From Desulfobacterium sp. (lineage in GTDB: Bacteria; Desulfobacterota; Desulfobacteria; Desulfobacterales; Desulfobacteraceae): 64,000 bases of DNA. The notes under the pieces are model-generated. The model saw nothing but the letters and a program-made list of their open reading frames with translations. It was not told where the DNA came from and searched no databases. Positions 1 through 9,958 of this stretch are shown piece after piece. Every line of letters begins with the position of its first letter. Within the stretch, counting starts at the first letter, position 1. A program made the position numbers and the translations under genes. The stretch lies in NCBI GenBank assembly GCA_030145245.1, contig JAQYWC010000008.1:38295-102294 (forward strand), read 5' to 3'.

Positions 1-1
1 G

Positions 2-523
2 ATCAGGAACGCCTCGTTTCTCTTCATGAACTACCGGGGGTATGGGGACAGCAGCGGCCGTCCGTCGGAACAGGGCCTGCTGGCGGACGCCCTCACCGTG
101 TTTGACTGGGTGGTTGCCGAACACGGGGTGGATCCGGGACAGGTGGTACCCATGGGAAGGAGCCTTGGCTCCGGGGTGGCCGTGCATGTGGCATCCAACC
201 GAAGGGTCGGGGCCCTTATCCTTGTGACCCCCTTTGACAGCCTTGTCAATGTGGCCAAGGGGATCTACCCGTTTCTGCCCGTGGAGAAGCTGTTGCGGCA
301 TCGGTTTGATTCCCTGGCCCTTGCGCCTGGCATGGAGACGCCCATGCTTGCTGTGATCGCAGGACGGGACGAGATCATTCCCAATCAAAATTCCCACAAT
401 CTTGTCAATGCCTGGGCTGGCCCGGTGGAAACCCTTGTGGTCAAAGGGGCCGGGCACAACGACATCTCCCTGTATGACGCCTACTGGACGGGGATCAACC
501 GGTTCCTGGCCGCTAAATTTTAA
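2..523 (+). CDS. Alpha/beta hydrolase, 5'-truncated by window edge
   Basis: The frame is open from the first bases, so the gene starts before the window; 173 residues are visible. The first ATG at 26 is internal, because in-frame codons before it fit the family strand that leads into NYRGYG. The Ser nucleophile lies in GRSLG, the acid Asp in AGRDEIIP and the catalytic His in GAGHND, the expected order for an alpha/beta-hydrolase fold of the BEM46/serine-hydrolase type. No substrate can be named. It is probably cytoplasmic or anchored by the unseen N-terminus. Its stop overlaps the stop of the converging chemoreceptor gene by 11 bp. Confidence 0.85.
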   Translation: MRNASFLFMNYRGYGDSSGRPSEQGLLADALTVFDWVVAEHGVDPGQVVPMGRSLGSGVAVHVASNRRVGALILVTPFDSLVNVAKGIYPFLPVEKLLRHRFDSLALAPGMETPMLAVIAGRDEIIPNQNSHNLVNAWAGPVETLVVKGAGHNDISLYDAYWTGINRFLAAKF

Positions 524-2597
524 ACCGCTCCACCATGGTCATGAGCTGCATGGCAAGATTGTTAAGCTCCTCGGAGCTCAGGCTCACCTGGGCGCTGGAG
601 TTGGAGATATCCCCAGCCGAGCTGTTGACATCATTGATGTCCGTTGCAATATCCCTGGCCACGGTGGTGCTCTGGGAGACATTCTCGTTGACCTCCTGAA
701 ACCCCATGGAGGCCTGGGCAATGTTGTCCGCGATATCCTTGGTTGCCGCGGACTGCTCCTCCACGGCAGAGGCGATGGAGTTGATGATCTCGTTGATGTT
801 GTTGATCACCCTGGTGATGGTGGTGATCTCTTCCGTGGTCTGGCCGGTGGTCTCCTGGACCCCTGAAATTTTATCCCGGATATCGTTGGTGGCTTCGGCG
901 GTGAGCTTTGCAAGCTCCTTGATCTCATTGGCCACAACGGCAAATCCCCTGCCCGCTTCCCCGGCCCGTGCCGCCTCTATGGCTGCGTTCAGGGCCAACA
1001 GGTTGATCTGTTCCGATATCTCGGTGATCGCCTCGGTCACCTTGCTGATCTCCGTTGCCGCGGCCTTAAGCTCTGCCATCTTTGCCGAGGCGTTTTCTGC
1101 CTGGACCACGGCAGACTCGGAGATGGTCCGGGCGTTGTCCGAGTTCTGGGCGATCTCGTTCACCGTGGAGGACATCTCCTCCATGGCGGTTGCCACCATG
1201 CCCACGTTGGTTGAGGACTCTTCCGTGGCCGCTGCCACGGAATTCATGTTCACAGTCATCTCTTCGGCTGCCGCTGCCACGGTATTGGCCTTTGTTGAGG
1301 TCTCTTCCGCACCGGTGGTCATGCCCTGGGATATCCCGGAGAGCTCTTCGGATGAGGAGGAGAGGGTTTCAACCCCCTGGGCGATCTCCCGGAACATCTC
1401 CCCGAGGGCCGTGTTCATGGCGTTCAAGGAGTCGGCAAGCAGTCCGATCTCGTCCCTTTGGTTGATGTCAAGGGTTTGGGTCAGATCCCCCTCCGACATC
1501 ACCCTGGCAAGATCCACGGCCTGGATGATGGGCCGGGTGATCCCCTTTGCAATGAACAGGGTGATGAAGACGATGAGGACGACTGCCACCACTGCCACCA
1601 CTGCCATGAATATCTGGAGGCTGACAATGGCGGCAAAGGCCTCGCCCTTGTCTATCTCGGCGATCAGGGCCCATCGGGTCTCGCCGATCTCCAGGGGGGA
1701 ATAGGAGGAGAGAACCGGGTTGCCGTTGTAGTCCGTGATAATCTCGGTACCTTCGTTGCCCTTGAGGGCCTCGGTTGAGGCGTGGGTATCGACACTGCCC
1801 CTGGCCGGGTTCCTGAACGAGTTTTTCACGGTGTGGAATTCCTTATCAAGGAAGGAGTCCGACCGCATGAGCTTGTCCGGTCCCACAAGATAGGTCTCCC
1901 CGCTCTCTCCCATGCCGGTGCGCTCGTTCATGATCTTGTTGATATCCGCAATGGCTATCTGGAGGGCCACCACCCCTATTCTTTTGCCGCTATCGTCGAC
2001 CAGGGGGGTGCCGATGAAGGCGGCCGGATCGCCGTTGCTCGGGGCATAGGGCTCGAAATCCTGGATCACGGTTTTTCCCGTGCTGACCACCTGCTTCCAC
2101 AGCTTGGCCAGGCTGCTGGTGCTGTAAGGCCCGGCTTTGAGATTGGTGCCGAAATCGGCCTCCCGTGCCTGGGTGAACATCACATGGCCGTGGGCGGCGC
2201 AGATGAGGAACAGGTCGTAATAGTTGTAATCCTTGACAAAGCTGTTGAGGTAGGCGCTGTTTTCATCGTATATTCGCCGGTATTCCGCCGTTGTCACGTC
2301 AAAGGCGTCATTGGGCTGAATATCGTGCGCTTGATGGTATTGCACAAGTTGCCTGTAGAGGGTCTTTACGTTCGCCCCCTTGGCCAGCAACTCCACATCG
2401 GTCATTATAACACTGAAATACTCCTTGATCTGGTTGCTCTTGATGGTCTCCACGGCGTGGAGCTGATCAAAGGCCGCTTTTTGCAGGGCCGCTTTTGACT
2501 TCATGATCGCCGGCACGCCCATGGCCAGGCCGGAAAAGAGGGCAATGGCCAGGATGATCACCAGCAGCTTGGGTCCAAGTTTAAGATTTTTTAACAT
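513..2597 (-). CDS. Methyl-accepting chemotaxis protein, Cache sensor
   Basis: 694 residues. An N-terminal membrane helix (about 10-31) is followed by a large periplasmic dCache-type domain (about 45-320), a second helix (about 330-353), HAMP and a cytoplasmic signalling domain. The hairpin tip has the usual [20 protein letters not shown] core, which contacts CheA/CheW. The sensor resembles the second sensory part of the 999-residue receptor at 52247-55246 (shared features include NERTGMG and LVG..LMR), so the two probably arose by duplication. The start is set by GGAGAG seven bases upstream of ATG. The ligand is unknown; dCache domains often bind amino acids or organic acids. Confidence 0.95.
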   Translation of the reverse strand: MLKNLKLGPKLLVIILAIALFSGLAMGVPAIMKSKAALQKAAFDQLHAVETIKSNQIKEYFSVIMTDVELLAKGANVKTLYRQLVQYHQAHDIQPNDAFDVTTAEYRRIYDENSAYLNSFVKDYNYYDLFLICAAHGHVMFTQAREADFGTNLKAGPYSTSSLAKLWKQVVSTGKTVIQDFEPYAPSNGDPAAFIGTPLVDDSGKRIGVVALQIAIADINKIMNERTGMGESGETYLVGPDKLMRSDSFLDKEFHTVKNSFRNPARGSVDTHASTEALKGNEGTEIITDYNGNPVLSSYSPLEIGETRWALIAEIDKGEAFAAIVSLQIFMAVVAVVAVVLIVFITLFIAKGITRPIIQAVDLARVMSEGDLTQTLDINQRDEIGLLADSLNAMNTALGEMFREIAQGVETLSSSSEELSGISQGMTTGAEETSTKANTVAAAAEEMTVNMNSVAAATEESSTNVGMVATAMEEMSSTVNEIAQNSDNARTISESAVVQAENASAKMAELKAAATEISKVTEAITEISEQINLLALNAAIEAARAGEAGRGFAVVANEIKELAKLTAEATNDIRDKISGVQETTGQTTEEITTITRVINNINEIINSIASAVEEQSAATKDIADNIAQASMGFQEVNENVSQSTTVARDIATDINDVNSSAGDISNSSAQVSLSSEELNNLAMQLMTMVERFKI

Positions 2598-3221
2598 GAT
2601 GGCTCTCCATATTGTTATCTGTTAATGAAACCGTATCGCTTGTTTTAAGAGGTGTATGGCAGCCACATGGAAGGTTTCAGACCGTTTGTTGTAACGATCG
2701 ATTTCCGAAAGAAACTTGTGATCCATGGGGGAGGGAAACGATGCTTTAAAATCAATAGTATACTTAATTTCCGGGCCTTTGCAACTTCTATTTCTCAAAT
2801 CCACCGCCTGGTTGGGTTGGCTGTTTTAACCTTGTTTCAGACAATTTTATACTCTATTGACAAAGGGGAAGTTCTTATCTTATAAATCTAAACAGGAATA
2901 ACTCTTTACGAAGAGCATAAAAACAATGTCTCCCAGCGTAAAAGAGTACTTTCGCCAAGATTGACTGTTTTTACTCTATCTCTAACATCAAAACAAGCTG
3001 AGCTTCCAGTCAACCTTATATCTCCATTTCAACGGTCCTGACCGGTGTTTTTAACCCTTCTATAATTTAGGGGGGCCATCGGGTATGGGTTTACCATTTG
3101 CTACCTGTCGTAAAGATGAATAAGAGAAGGGTTTTTCAGGGGAGGCTGGGTCTGATGATCTATTGAAAAATGAATTAACCCCTTGATGGTTTATCAAAAC
3201 GTTTAACCCGGAGGGAGCTAA
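2598..3221. other. Intergenic region between divergent chemoreceptor genes
   Basis: 624 bp, AT-richer than its neighbours, holding both receptor promoters. I see no credible gene: two short opposite ORFs (60 and 77 codons) overlap each other and lack family features. A GG-N10-GC arrangement at 3088-3101 ending in TTGC is a weak sigma-54-type candidate for the rightward receptor. GGAGGGAG at 3211-3218 is that gene's ribosome binding site. Confidence 0.6.
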
Positions 3222-5378
3222 ATGATGAAATTTGGTGATATGAGATTAAAGACCAAGATGACCCTTGGAAGCAGTGTGACGCTGGCCATGTTCATTGTGG
3301 TGGGGATCGTCACCTTTATCAGCACCCAGTCCCTGCTGGAGAGCGGCAGGATGGTGAACCATACCCATATTGTGATCGAAGAGGCCATGCTCATCTTTGG
3401 CTCTGGCGAGGATATGGAAACGGGGATGAGGGGGTATCTTCTGGCAGGCAAGGAAGGGTTTCTGGAACCCTATACAAACGGATACAAGGGGTTTACCGAA
3501 AGGATCGGCGAACTGAAAAACACGGTGAGCGATAACCCGGCCCAGGTGACGCTTCTGGAAGAGATAGAGCAGAACATCAACAGCTGGAAGAGAGACGTTA
3601 CCGAACCCGCCATCCAGCTTCGCAGAACGATCGGTGATGCCAGGACCATGGATGATCTGGCCGATATCGTCGGCCAGGCCAGGGGCAAGAAATACTTTGA
3701 TGCATTCAGGGGGCAGATCGTTACATTCATCGACCGGGAAAAGAGCCTGATGCATGGTCGCCAACAGGCCATGGCAGATGCGGCAGCAAATGGCCATGGG
3801 GATGTCGCAGGTTTGATTGAGAACGCAAAGCGGGTGGATCATATCCATATGGTGATCGAGGAGGTCATGAAGATCGAGGCTGCGGCCGTGGATATGGAAA
3901 CAGGAATGCGGGGGTACCTGCTGGCGGGCAAGGAGGAGTTTCTTGCGCCGTACAGTGCCGGTGCCAGACTCTTTTCCCAGCGGGTTGAAACGCTCAGGGA
4001 GATGGTGGGTGACAATCCCTCCCAGGTCACCCTGCTGGGTGAGATCCAGGAGACCATTGAAGGCTGGCGAAGCAACGTCACCGAATCCGCCATCCAGCTT
4101 CGCAGGCAGATCGGCGATGCAAAGACCATGAACGATATGGCAAAACTTGTGGGGGAGGCCAGGGGAAAGAAATATTTCGACAAGTTCCGTAACCAGATAG
4201 CCACATTCATCGAAAGGGAGCAGTCCCTCATGGCAGTGCGCAACAAGCAGGCAGACGACACGGCGACCCGGGCCAAGATCCTTCTGGTAGGGGGCATCGT
4301 TCTGATCATCGCCATCGCCCTGGCCATCTCCCAGGTGCTCTCCCATATTATTACAAAGCCGATAAACCGGGCCGTTGAGCTTGCCGATGCCCTGGCCAAT
4401 GGAGATATGACCCGGCGTGTTTCTGTGGATACAAAGGATGAGGTGGGGGAGCTTTCCATGGCCCTTAACAGGATTGCCGAGGATCTCGGGAAGATGCTCA
4501 AGCAGGTGATGACAAGCTCGGAAGTGCTCACGGAAACCTCTGAAACACTCTCCGCTGTTTCAGAGGAACTGGTGCAGGGGGCGGAAGAAACGTCCACCCA
4601 GTCCACCACGGTGGCAGGGGGATCCGCAGACATGGACGACCGAATGAAGTCCATCGCCGCCACCATGGAGCAGGCCTCAACCAACATCAATATGATGGCA
4701 ACGGCTACCGAAGAGATGACCTCCACCATCAACGAGATCGCGGGCAATGCCGAAAAGGCCAGGGGGATATCCGACAAGGCCGTGGGGCAGGCAAGATCCA
4801 CATCGGATCAGATGAAGGAGCTCGGGACAGCGGCAAAGGATATCAGCATGGTCACCGAGACCATTGCAGGGATTTCCGAGCAGACCAATCTGCTGGCTCT
4901 GAACGCCACCATTGAGGCGGCCCGTGCCGGGGAAGCGGGCAGGGGATTTGCCGTTGTGGCAAACGAGATAAAGGACCTGGCCCAGCAGACCGCCGCGGCC
5001 ACCGGTGAGATCAAGGCAAAGGTGGACGGCATCCAGAGCTCCACGGACAGCAGCATCACCCATATCGATCAGATCTGCGGCGTGATCGACGATATCAACG
5101 ATATCATCGCCATGATTGCCACAGCCATCGGCCAACAGTCGGCAACCACAAGCGAGATTGCCGAGAATGTGAGCCAGGCCTCCCAGGGCATCCAGGAGGT
5201 CAGCGATAATGTGGGCCAGTCCGCCACCCTGGCAGGGGATATCTCTGACAGCATTGCCACCGTTAATCAGGCAGCCGAAGGGATGTCGGTCAGCAGTGGC
5301 GATGTCAACCAGCATGCAAGTGATCTTGCGAAACTCTCTGCAAAGCTGATGGAGATGGTGGGTAAGTTTAAACTCTGA
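3222..5378 (+). CDS. Methyl-accepting chemotaxis protein with tandem CHASE3 domains
   Basis: 718 residues. A membrane helix (about 13-35) precedes two CHASE3-like helical sensor domains in tandem. The signature [10 protein letters not shown] occurs at 69-78 and again from residue 229, 160 residues apart, and surrounding blocks such as ARGKKYFD are also repeated. A second helix (about 347-367), HAMP and a signalling domain follow, with hairpin core [20 protein letters not shown]. Two tandem copies point to an internal duplication. A strong GGAGGGAG site precedes adjacent ATGs at 3222 and 3225. The ligand is unknown. A terminator follows at 5416. Confidence 0.95.
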   Translation: MMKFGDMRLKTKMTLGSSVTLAMFIVVGIVTFISTQSLLESGRMVNHTHIVIEEAMLIFGSGEDMETGMRGYLLAGKEGFLEPYTNGYKGFTERIGELKNTVSDNPAQVTLLEEIEQNINSWKRDVTEPAIQLRRTIGDARTMDDLADIVGQARGKKYFDAFRGQIVTFIDREKSLMHGRQQAMADAAANGHGDVAGLIENAKRVDHIHMVIEEVMKIEAAAVDMETGMRGYLLAGKEEFLAPYSAGARLFSQRVETLREMVGDNPSQVTLLGEIQETIEGWRSNVTESAIQLRRQIGDAKTMNDMAKLVGEARGKKYFDKFRNQIATFIEREQSLMAVRNKQADDTATRAKILLVGGIVLIIAIALAISQVLSHIITKPINRAVELADALANGDMTRRVSVDTKDEVGELSMALNRIAEDLGKMLKQVMTSSEVLTETSETLSAVSEELVQGAEETSTQSTTVAGGSADMDDRMKSIAATMEQASTNINMMATATEEMTSTINEIAGNAEKARGISDKAVGQARSTSDQMKELGTAAKDISMVTETIAGISEQTNLLALNATIEAARAGEAGRGFAVVANEIKDLAQQTAAATGEIKAKVDGIQSSTDSSITHIDQICGVIDDINDIIAMIATAIGQQSATTSEIAENVSQASQGIQEVSDNVGQSATLAGDISDSIATVNQAAEGMSVSSGDVNQHASDLAKLSAKLMEMVGKFKL

Positions 5379-5415
5379 TGAAAAAAGAGAACCCGATCCA
5401 GGGTGTTTCCCTATG

Positions 5416-5460
5416 ACGGGGTCAGGCTTTTTTTCAGGAAAAACTGACCCCGTTTTTTTC
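5416..5460 (+). terminator. Rho-independent terminator after CHASE3 receptor
   Basis: A perfect 10-bp stem ACGGGGTCAG/CTGACCCCGT (5416-5425 and 5444-5453) has an 18-nt loop and is followed by seven T residues on the plus strand. Its last base is part of the stop codon of the converging nitroreductase gene. Confidence 0.8.
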
Positions 5461-6278
5461 TATTTCCAGCTGATTTCAGGCGGGTTTCGCGGGGGGATCC
5501 GTTTGTAGGTGTAAACCGGGTGACCCACCATCATGGTGCCAAAGCTTGCGTGGTTGTTGGGAAGGCCCAGGGCCTCCTGGAGAGGGGGCCAGAAGGTTGC
5601 CGCCGCATTGAAAAAACCGCACCAGCAGCCCCCCAGCCCCAGGGAGGGCAGGGTGAGTTCCAGCCAGGTCATGGCGATGGTGCAGGCAGCATGGGCGGTT
5701 AGGTCGCGCTTGTCCCCGTGGGCGATGATAAGATGGGGGGCGTTCCGGGTGACGGTGTCCATGCCCGCCTCCCAGCCGGAGACCACAAGGTCCAGATGGA
5801 GGGGGGCGGCCCGGTCGGGCTGCTCCTTGAGCATCCAGCGCATCCAGTCGATCACATGGGTGGTGAGCTCTTTGACCGCTTTTGTGTCATGGATCACCTG
5901 CCAATGAACCGGCTGGCGGTTGTGGCCCGACGGGGCGTGGGCGGCAATGGTGATGGCCTTTTCCAGGAGCTCTTTTCCCACGGGGTTTTTCCTGTAGTTC
6001 CGGATGGATCGCCGCTGGCGAAGGAAAGTCTCCGCCTGTTCCGGGGAAAACAATGTGGTTTCGTCCAGGGGGATGCATTGGGCCGGGGATAGATTCTTGT
6101 GGGAAAAGGCCTGGGTGGGACAGACGGCAACACAGTGGCCGCAGTTGATGCAAAATTGTTCCGCGCCCTTCACAGGCCGGGGAAATCCCTTTGACGTATC
6201 GATGATTTTCATGGGGCATTCTGCGGCGCAGATGCCGTCCTTGTTGCATAACTCCTGGTCGATGCGAAATAGATCCAT
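5460..6278 (-). CDS. 4Fe-4S ferredoxin-nitroreductase fusion
   Basis: 272 residues from the ATG at 6278, chosen because GGAGAG lies just upstream; a longer frame to 6356 adds 26 residues without family similarity. The N-terminus has two ferredoxin cluster motifs (C..DGICAAECP and CINCGHCVAVCP). A nitroreductase FMN domain begins near RRSIRNYR and contains APSGHNRQP. Such fusions in strict anaerobes pass electrons from low-potential ferredoxin clusters to a flavin; the substrate is not known. It is the last gene of the minus-strand acyl-CoA cluster but is separated by ~118 bp holding repeat elements, so it may have its own promoter. Confidence 0.9.
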   Translation of the reverse strand: MDLFRIDQELCNKDGICAAECPMKIIDTSKGFPRPVKGAEQFCINCGHCVAVCPTQAFSHKNLSPAQCIPLDETTLFSPEQAETFLRQRRSIRNYRKNPVGKELLEKAITIAAHAPSGHNRQPVHWQVIHDTKAVKELTTHVIDWMRWMLKEQPDRAAPLHLDLVVSGWEAGMDTVTRNAPHLIIAHGDKRDLTAHAACTIAMTWLELTLPSLGLGGCWCGFFNAAATFWPPLQEALGLPNNHASFGTMMVGHPVYTYKRIPPRNPPEISWK

Positions 6279-6289
6279 GTGATACTCTC

Positions 6290-6326
6290 CTAATCCGGAC
6301 AAGCCGGAAGCAAAAAAAATCAGAGC
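6290..6326 (-). repeat. Possible shortened copy of intergenic repeat family 1
   Basis: Read on the minus strand this stretch has GCTCTGATT followed by a T run and then GGCTTGTCCGG. These are the two ends of the longer repeats at 11043, 29701 and 62714, with the middle missing. Its orientation relative to the downstream gene is opposite to the other three copies. The match is short. Confidence 0.35.
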
Positions 6327-6368
6327 TATAGATGTTTGCACTCGAATTGATACCAAATCACCTATTCG
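6327..6368 (+). repeat. Intergenic repeat family 2, copy 1
   Basis: This 42-bp stretch matches 50029-50070 at 39 of 42 positions. Its core CACTCGAATTGATACC also occurs, inverted and with one change, at 8226-8241. It lies just downstream of the large acyl-CoA dehydrogenase gene. Confidence 0.75.
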
Positions 6369-6396
6369 CTCAGCTTATAAAATTTGCGGTCCTAGG

Positions 6397-8202
6397 CTAA
6401 TCTTTAAAGCTGTCCGTTGTCATCTCCATGGTGACGGGGTCGTTGTCCATGAGCCGCTGGCAAAGCCCCAGGGTCTTGGGCAGCTCGTACCGGAAAAAGT
6501 ACCTGAAGGTGAAGATCTTTCCCTGGTAGAATCGCTCATCCTTTTGTTTGCATCCCTTTTCAAGGGCCTCATGGGCCGCAACCGCCTGGATGAGCCACTG
6601 CCACGCAATGGCCACGATGCCGGTCATCTCCAGGAACAGGGTGGCGTCGGCCAGGAAAACTTCGGGCCCCTTTTCCCCGGCAAGGGCAAACAGATGGCCG
6701 GTCACTTTCCGGAGCTGCTCAAGGGCCTGGGCCAGCAAGTCAGCATAGGGCGCGATGTCAGGGAACTTTTTACCCGCGGCAATGCTCCGGGTCACCTCTT
6801 CCATGAAGAGCATGGCGGCCCTGCCGTTGTTCATCACCATCTTACGGCCCAGAAGATCCATGCCCTGCATGCCGGTTGTGCCCTCGTGGATGGGGTGGAT
6901 CCTTGCGTCCCTGAAGTACTGCTCCACCGGAAAATCCTCGCAATAGCCGTAACCGCCGAAGCACTGGAGGGCCTGGCTGGTTGAGAGGATGCCCATTTCG
7001 CTGGGATAGGTCTTGGCAATGGGGGTGAGGAGATCGAGAAGTAAGGTGTTTCGCTCCTTCTCCTCCCCGGAGGTGACCTTTGCCCGGTCCGCATAGAGGC
7101 AGCACTGGAGGCAGAGGCTTAAGGAGCCCTCCACCACGGCCCGCTGGAACAGAAGCATCCGTTTCACGTCCGTGTGCTCAATGATGGGGATCTGGGGGGT
7201 TGAGGGATCCTTCTGGGCGAGGGGTCTTCCCTGGGGCCGCTCCATGGCATAGTCAAGCGCCGCATAATAGGCGGCCGTGGCAATGGCGGTGGCGCCCAGG
7301 CCCACGCCCAGCCGTGCCTCGTTCATCATCTGGAACATGCAGCTAAGTCCCCGGTTCGCCTCTCCCACAAGGAAACCGCGGCAGTCGTTGTTTTCGCCCA
7401 TGGAAAGCTCGGTGATGGGCGCTCCCCGGTAGCCGAGCTTGTGGTAGACCCCTGCCACGGTGACATCGTTGGAGACAAGGGTGTCCTTGGTGTCCGGCCG
7501 GAGCTTTGGCACCACAAAGAGCGAGATGCCCCTGGCACCCTGGGGGGCGCCCTCTATTTTTGCCAGCATCAGGTGGACCACATTGTCCACCCCGTCGTGG
7601 TCACCGGCAGAGATAAAGGTCTTCTGGCCTTTGATCCTGTAGTAGCCCTGGTCGGTGGGAAAGGCCGTGGTGGCGATGTCGGACAGGGAGCTTCCGGCCT
7701 GGGGTTCGGTCAGGGCCATGGTGCCCTGCCACTGGCCAGCCAGCATGGGGGGCAGATAGGTGTCCACGAGTTCCCGGCTGCCAAAGGTGAGGATCAGTTC
7801 GGCAGCCCCGGCTGTCAGTTCCGGAAACACGGAGGCTGAGTAGTTGGCCGCGGCAAAAATGAACCGGCACACATTGGCGATGATGATGGGCAGGCCCTCT
7901 CCGTCATGCTCTTCCGGGAACCCCGATCCGATCCATCCGCCTTCACCGTACTCCTTCATGAGCTCTCGTACGTCCCCATGGACCTTCACCCGTCCTGCAA
8001 CAAGTTCCGGGGGATGCTTGTCCATCTCGTCCAGGATGGGGTAGAGCCGGTCTTTGGCCAGCTGGGTGGCCGCCTTGACCACCATGTTGAACATCTTTTT
8101 GGTGTGCTGGCCGTACCGGTCGGTACGGGTCAGGGATTCAACATCAAAGATCTCGTAAAGAAGAAAGTTCAGGTTTTTTTCACTGACAAATTTACCGCTC
8201 AT
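6397..8202 (-). CDS. Acyl-CoA dehydrogenase, long (601-residue) type
   Basis: 601 residues, longer than classical ~380-residue members, with an N-terminal extension and a C-terminal helical extension as in the DmdC/FadE-like branch. TALTEPQAGS-type flavin-binding residues appear as MALTEPQAGSSLSD. The catalytic Glu lies in IHEGTTGMQG, and the FAD-binding CFGGYGYCEDFPVEQ block is present. It oxidises an acyl-CoA to the 2-enoyl-CoA and passes electrons to Etf (etfBA at 18046-19793). The substrate chain is not predictable. AAGGAAAGGA precedes the start. It follows the SDR gene by 51 bp and is probably in the same operon. Confidence 0.92.
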   Translation of the reverse strand: MSGKFVSEKNLNFLLYEIFDVESLTRTDRYGQHTKKMFNMVVKAATQLAKDRLYPILDEMDKHPPELVAGRVKVHGDVRELMKEYGEGGWIGSGFPEEHDGEGLPIIIANVCRFIFAAANYSASVFPELTAGAAELILTFGSRELVDTYLPPMLAGQWQGTMALTEPQAGSSLSDIATTAFPTDQGYYRIKGQKTFISAGDHDGVDNVVHLMLAKIEGAPQGARGISLFVVPKLRPDTKDTLVSNDVTVAGVYHKLGYRGAPITELSMGENNDCRGFLVGEANRGLSCMFQMMNEARLGVGLGATAIATAAYYAALDYAMERPQGRPLAQKDPSTPQIPIIEHTDVKRMLLFQRAVVEGSLSLCLQCCLYADRAKVTSGEEKERNTLLLDLLTPIAKTYPSEMGILSTSQALQCFGGYGYCEDFPVEQYFRDARIHPIHEGTTGMQGMDLLGRKMVMNNGRAAMLFMEEVTRSIAAGKKFPDIAPYADLLAQALEQLRKVTGHLFALAGEKGPEVFLADATLFLEMTGIVAIAWQWLIQAVAAHEALEKGCKQKDERFYQGKIFTFRYFFRYELPKTLGLCQRLMDNDPVTMEMTTDSFKD

Positions 8203-8225
8203 CTGTTTTCCTTTCCTTTGAAGCA

Positions 8226-8241
8226 GGTATCCATTCGAGTG
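8226..8241 (-). repeat. Intergenic repeat family 2, core only
   Basis: The minus strand reads CACTCGAATGGATACC, matching 15 of 16 bases of the core in the 42-bp repeats at 6327 and 50029. Flanks diverge. It sits in the 51-bp gap between the SDR and acyl-CoA dehydrogenase genes. Confidence 0.5.
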
Positions 8242-8253
8242 GGAATATCCATT

Positions 8254-9012
8254 TTAAGCTAACATGCCGCCGTCGCAGGTGATGGTGGAACCCGTGGTAA
8301 ACGATGCGGCCCGGGACGCAAGATAGAGCACGGCCCCGGCCATCTCTTCGGGCTGGGCCATCCGTCCCAGGGGAATCTGGGGGATCACCATGCTTTTGAT
8401 CTCCTCGTTGCTGGTGATGGCTGATGCAAACTTTGTGTCGGTTAACCCGGGCAGCAGGGCATTGACCCGGATGTTGTGCGGTGCCAGCTCCTTGGCATAG
8501 GCCCGGGTCATGGTGATCAGTCCCGCCTTGGTGATGGAGTAGATGCCCTGGAACAGGGCGGGCACCACCCCGTTGATGGAGGAGACATTGATGATGCTGC
8601 CGGCCTTGCTCTCCTTCATCAAAGGGACGGCCTGCTGGATCATGAAAAACGGACCCTTGAGGTTTACTTCATGGGTTTTGTCCCAGGCCCATTCCTCGGC
8701 TGTTGCCATCTCCCCGAAATAGGGGTTGGCCGCCGCGTTGTTCACCAGGATGTCCAGCCGTCCGTGGCGTTGTTTCACCCCTTGGATCAATTCAGTTATC
8801 TGGTCGATCTTTCCCAGGTGGCAGGCCCTGGATTCCGCTTTGCCGCCCGTTGAAACGATCTTCTTTTCCACCGCCTCCAGGGCCTCCGGTTTTCGGCTCA
8901 CAAGGATGCACAGGGCCCCTTTTTCCGCCAGAAGAAGTGCAATGGCCTCGCCAATGCCCCGGCTTGCCCCGGTGATGATCGCAACCTTTCCGTCAAGGTC
9001 GAATGGGTCCAT
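8254..9012 (-). CDS. Short-chain dehydrogenase/reductase
   Basis: 252 residues, classical SDR size. The cofactor motif TGASRGIG lies near residue 15, NNAA follows, and the catalytic Ser and YSITK are present. It probably interconverts a hydroxy- and a keto-acyl intermediate with NAD(P)H. In the Pseudomonas levulinate operon an SDR (LvaD) accompanies the kinase and dehydrogenase found here, which supports a related role by analogy only. GGAGAAG precedes the ATG. It lies 12 bp after the hydroxyacyl-CoA dehydrogenase gene in a compact operon. Confidence 0.9.
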   Translation of the reverse strand: MDPFDLDGKVAIITGASRGIGEAIALLLAEKGALCILVSRKPEALEAVEKKIVSTGGKAESRACHLGKIDQITELIQGVKQRHGRLDILVNNAAANPYFGEMATAEEWAWDKTHEVNLKGPFFMIQQAVPLMKESKAGSIINVSSINGVVPALFQGIYSITKAGLITMTRAYAKELAPHNIRVNALLPGLTDTKFASAITSNEEIKSMVIPQIPLGRMAQPEEMAGAVLYLASRAASFTTGSTITCDGGMLA

Positions 9013-9024
9013 GGAATCTTCTCC

Positions 9025-9939
9025 TTATTTGTTTTTTTTAGGGGCCAGGAAGTCGGGTTTGCCAAAGGCGGGATCCGGGTAGGTGTAAAACCCTTGTCCG
9101 GTCTTTACGCCCAGGTTGCCCTTGTCCACATAGGCTTTGAGAAACGCGGCATTGGCCTTTGCCTGGGGATCGTTGCGCTGTTGGGCCCAGTAGTCGGTCA
9201 CCTTCCAGGAGGTGTCGATACCAATGCCGTCCATGATGCCGAAGGGTCCGACCAGGGTGTGCATCACCCCCATCCAGGAGCGGTCGATCTCTTCAATGGG
9301 GGCCACATCCTTTGCCGCCAGGGTGAGGGCCGAGCCGAGGAAGGACATGAGCATGTTGTTGAATACGTATCCGTTGTTCTCCTTGGTGAGAACGATGGGA
9401 ATCTGGCCGAGATCCTCGGCAAATTGCCGGACAAGATCCACGGTCTCTTTTGAGGTGCCCGGATGGGGCATCACATCCACGATCTTTGAGATGGCCACAT
9501 CGTGGAAGTGGAGGGCGCAGAGCTTCTCCGGCCTGCCGCTCTCTTTGGCAAACATGGAGGGCAGGAGGGAGGAGGTGTTGGTGGTGAAGATGGTGTCGGG
9601 TTTGCAGCAGCGGTTGATGTCGCTGAACAGCCTGCCCTTGAGTTTCGGGTCCTCGGGCACGCTCTCGATGACGAGATCCGCGTCCCGGGCTGCGATGTTG
9701 ATATCCATGGTGGTGGATATCCGTGATATGGCGGTGTCTGCCGCCTCCTGGGTGCAGAGGTTAAACCCGGTCATCCGGTGTGCATTTTTTTTGATCCGCG
9801 CCACGCCCTTTGAAAGGATCTCGTCTGAAATGTCATAGATGACGACATCATAGTCGTTCAGGGCGCAGAGGAGCGCGGTCTGCTGTCCCATGGTGCCGGC
9901 GCCGGCAATGAGGATGGTCTTTATCTGTGTCCGTTGCAT
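9025..9939 (-). CDS. 3-Hydroxyacyl-CoA dehydrogenase
   Basis: 304 residues. The N-terminal Rossmann domain carries GAGTMGQQ. The catalytic His and Glu lie around LHFHDVA, and the C-terminal helical domain ends with a GVKTGQGFYTYP-type segment. This is the single-function 3-hydroxybutyryl/3-hydroxyacyl-CoA dehydrogenase family, which makes 3-ketoacyl-CoA with NAD+. A GGAG site lies upstream. The start is 19 bp after the stop of the kinase gene, so the two are likely co-transcribed. Chain length is not predictable. Confidence 0.92.
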   Translation of the reverse strand: MQRTQIKTILIAGAGTMGQQTALLCALNDYDVVIYDISDEILSKGVARIKKNAHRMTGFNLCTQEAADTAISRISTTMDINIAARDADLVIESVPEDPKLKGRLFSDINRCCKPDTIFTTNTSSLLPSMFAKESGRPEKLCALHFHDVAISKIVDVMPHPGTSKETVDLVRQFAEDLGQIPIVLTKENNGYVFNNMLMSFLGSALTLAAKDVAPIEEIDRSWMGVMHTLVGPFGIMDGIGIDTSWKVTDYWAQQRNDPQAKANAAFLKAYVDKGNLGVKTGQGFYTYPDPAFGKPDFLAPKKNK

Positions 9940-9958
9940 CTCTTCTCCTTTCCTATCC

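Noticed and set aside
706..1704. Long plus-strand ORF opposite the first receptor gene
   Set aside because: It is the antisense shadow of a GC-rich coiled-coil gene, with low-complexity Ser/Ala/Val composition and no ribosome binding site.
2622..2885. Two small ORFs between the first two receptor genes
   Set aside because: They overlap on opposite strands, have no family pattern and no good start context.
3246..4801. Long minus-strand ORFs opposite the CHASE3 receptor
   Set aside because: Repetitive antisense products of a clearly coding receptor gene.
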